This document shows positions 4,923 to 5,216 of a stretch of DNA of 5,216 nt, one piece after another. Every line of letters begins with the position of its first letter. Positions within the stretch are counted from its first letter, which is position 1. The notes beneath the pieces were generated by a model, which was given only the letters and a program-made list of their open reading frames with translations, did not search any database and was not told where the DNA came from. This DNA comes from Alphaproteobacteria bacterium (lineage in GTDB: Bacteria > Pseudomonadota > Alphaproteobacteria > Rhodobacterales > Rhodobacteraceae). The stretch is from positions 1 through 5,216 of the forward strand of contig JAURMY010000071.1 of NCBI GenBank assembly GCA_030830465.1, read 5' to 3'. Position numbers and translations under genes: made by a program.

Positions 4923-5216
4923 CTAGAAATCCGTCGGCGCGCCGCCTTCGCGTTTGCGGCGGGCGACGAAATCCATCAGCTCATCCTTGATCGCGATATC
5001 CATCGGCGGCGGGGTAAACTCGTTCATGATGTCCTTGAAATGGCGGTGCGCCCGTTGCGCGGTCCATTCGCCACCCGACAGTTCCCAGGCTTCAAAGTTG
5101 CGCCAATCGCTGGTGAAGGGGCTGTAAAGCGCCTTTTCATAGCGTTCCTGCGTGTGATCAATGCCAAAGAAATGGCCCTTGGGGCCGACCTCCTTGAGCG
5201 AATCAAAGGCGATATC
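4923..5216 (-). CDS. MttB-family (trimethylamine/betaine-type) methyltransferase, C-terminal 97 residues
   Basis: Translation leftward from 5216 gives 97 codons open to the window edge and ending at TAG 4925-4923. The peptide starts DIAFDSLKEVGPKGHFFGID, continues HTQERYEKALYSPFTSDWRNFEAWE, and ends with PPPMDIAIKDELMDFVARRKREGGAPTDF. The GPxGHFFGxDHT..RY....Y.P..SDWRNFE.WE pattern followed by PPP.D....DEL..FVARRKREGG is what I recognise from the C-terminus of MttB superfamily corrinoid methyltransferases (COG5598), TIM-barrel proteins of about 500 residues. Members with pyrrolysine demethylate trimethylamine; the more numerous members without it, common in Rhodobacteraceae, act on betaines or related quaternary amines. 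The residue that separates these classes lies upstream, outside the window, so substrate cannot be decided. The roughly 400 N-terminal residues are missing. Transcribed with hutD, whose GTG start follows the stop by one base. Confidence 0.88.
   Translation of the reverse strand, partial: DIAFDSLKEVGPKGHFFGIDHTQERYEKALYSPFTSDWRNFEAWELSGGEWTAQRAHRHFKDIMNEFTPPPMDIAIKDELMDFVARRKREGGAPTDF

Noticed and set aside
3902..4990. A 362-codon plus-strand open frame covering the H-NOX start, hutD and the mttB-like end
   Set aside because: It crosses three well supported minus-strand genes and their intergenic gap, and its low-complexity Arg/Gly/Pro-rich product matches no family.

Overview
The window looks like chromosomal DNA from an alphaproteobacterium, most likely a marine Rhodobacteraceae (roseobacter-type) species. 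The basis is moderately high G+C with a strong G/C third-position preference, densely packed genes, and the gene set: a non-enteric agmatine deiminase, an MttB-type methyltransferase followed by hutD, and a two-gene H-NOX/diguanylate cyclase pair. The genus cannot be fixed from sequence alone. I see no mobile elements, tRNA or rRNA genes, CRISPR arrays or phage genes.

Left part (1-2497). A GT-A-like putative glycosyltransferase reads leftward from 795 and runs off the window. A 176-bp divergent intergenic region with candidate promoters for both sides separates it from a complete agmatine deiminase gene (972-1988, +). Next comes a small exported protein with two cysteines (2084-2497, +), which has its own strong Shine-Dalgarno sequence. 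No partner gene of the agmatine route to putrescine (N-carbamoylputrescine amidase or arginine decarboxylase) is visible.

Middle (2498-2652). The intergenic region between convergent genes contains an imperfect 11-position hairpin with a T-rich tract on both strands, a plausible bidirectional terminator.

Right part (2653-5216, all minus strand). In transcription order: the C-terminal end of an MttB-family (trimethylamine/betaine-type) methyltransferase entering from the right edge; a HutD/Ves cupin protein starting at a GTG one base after the mttB-like stop; a 92-bp gap; a stand-alone H-NOX (heme nitric oxide/oxygen sensor) protein; and, overlapping it by ATGA, an HNOBA-coiled coil-GGDEF diguanylate cyclase. 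The last two genes together reproduce the domain order of animal soluble guanylate cyclase, with a c-di-GMP-making GGDEF domain in place of the cyclase. They are very probably a gas-sensing (NO) c-di-GMP switch.

The most noteworthy points are that split sGC-like layout and an H-NOX protein that keeps the proximal histidine and the heme-distorting proline but has lost two of the three residues of the YxSxR heme-propionate motif. The type of system is known from H-NOX/cyclase pairs in other bacteria. The degenerate motif and the exact arrangement are what deserve a closer look.
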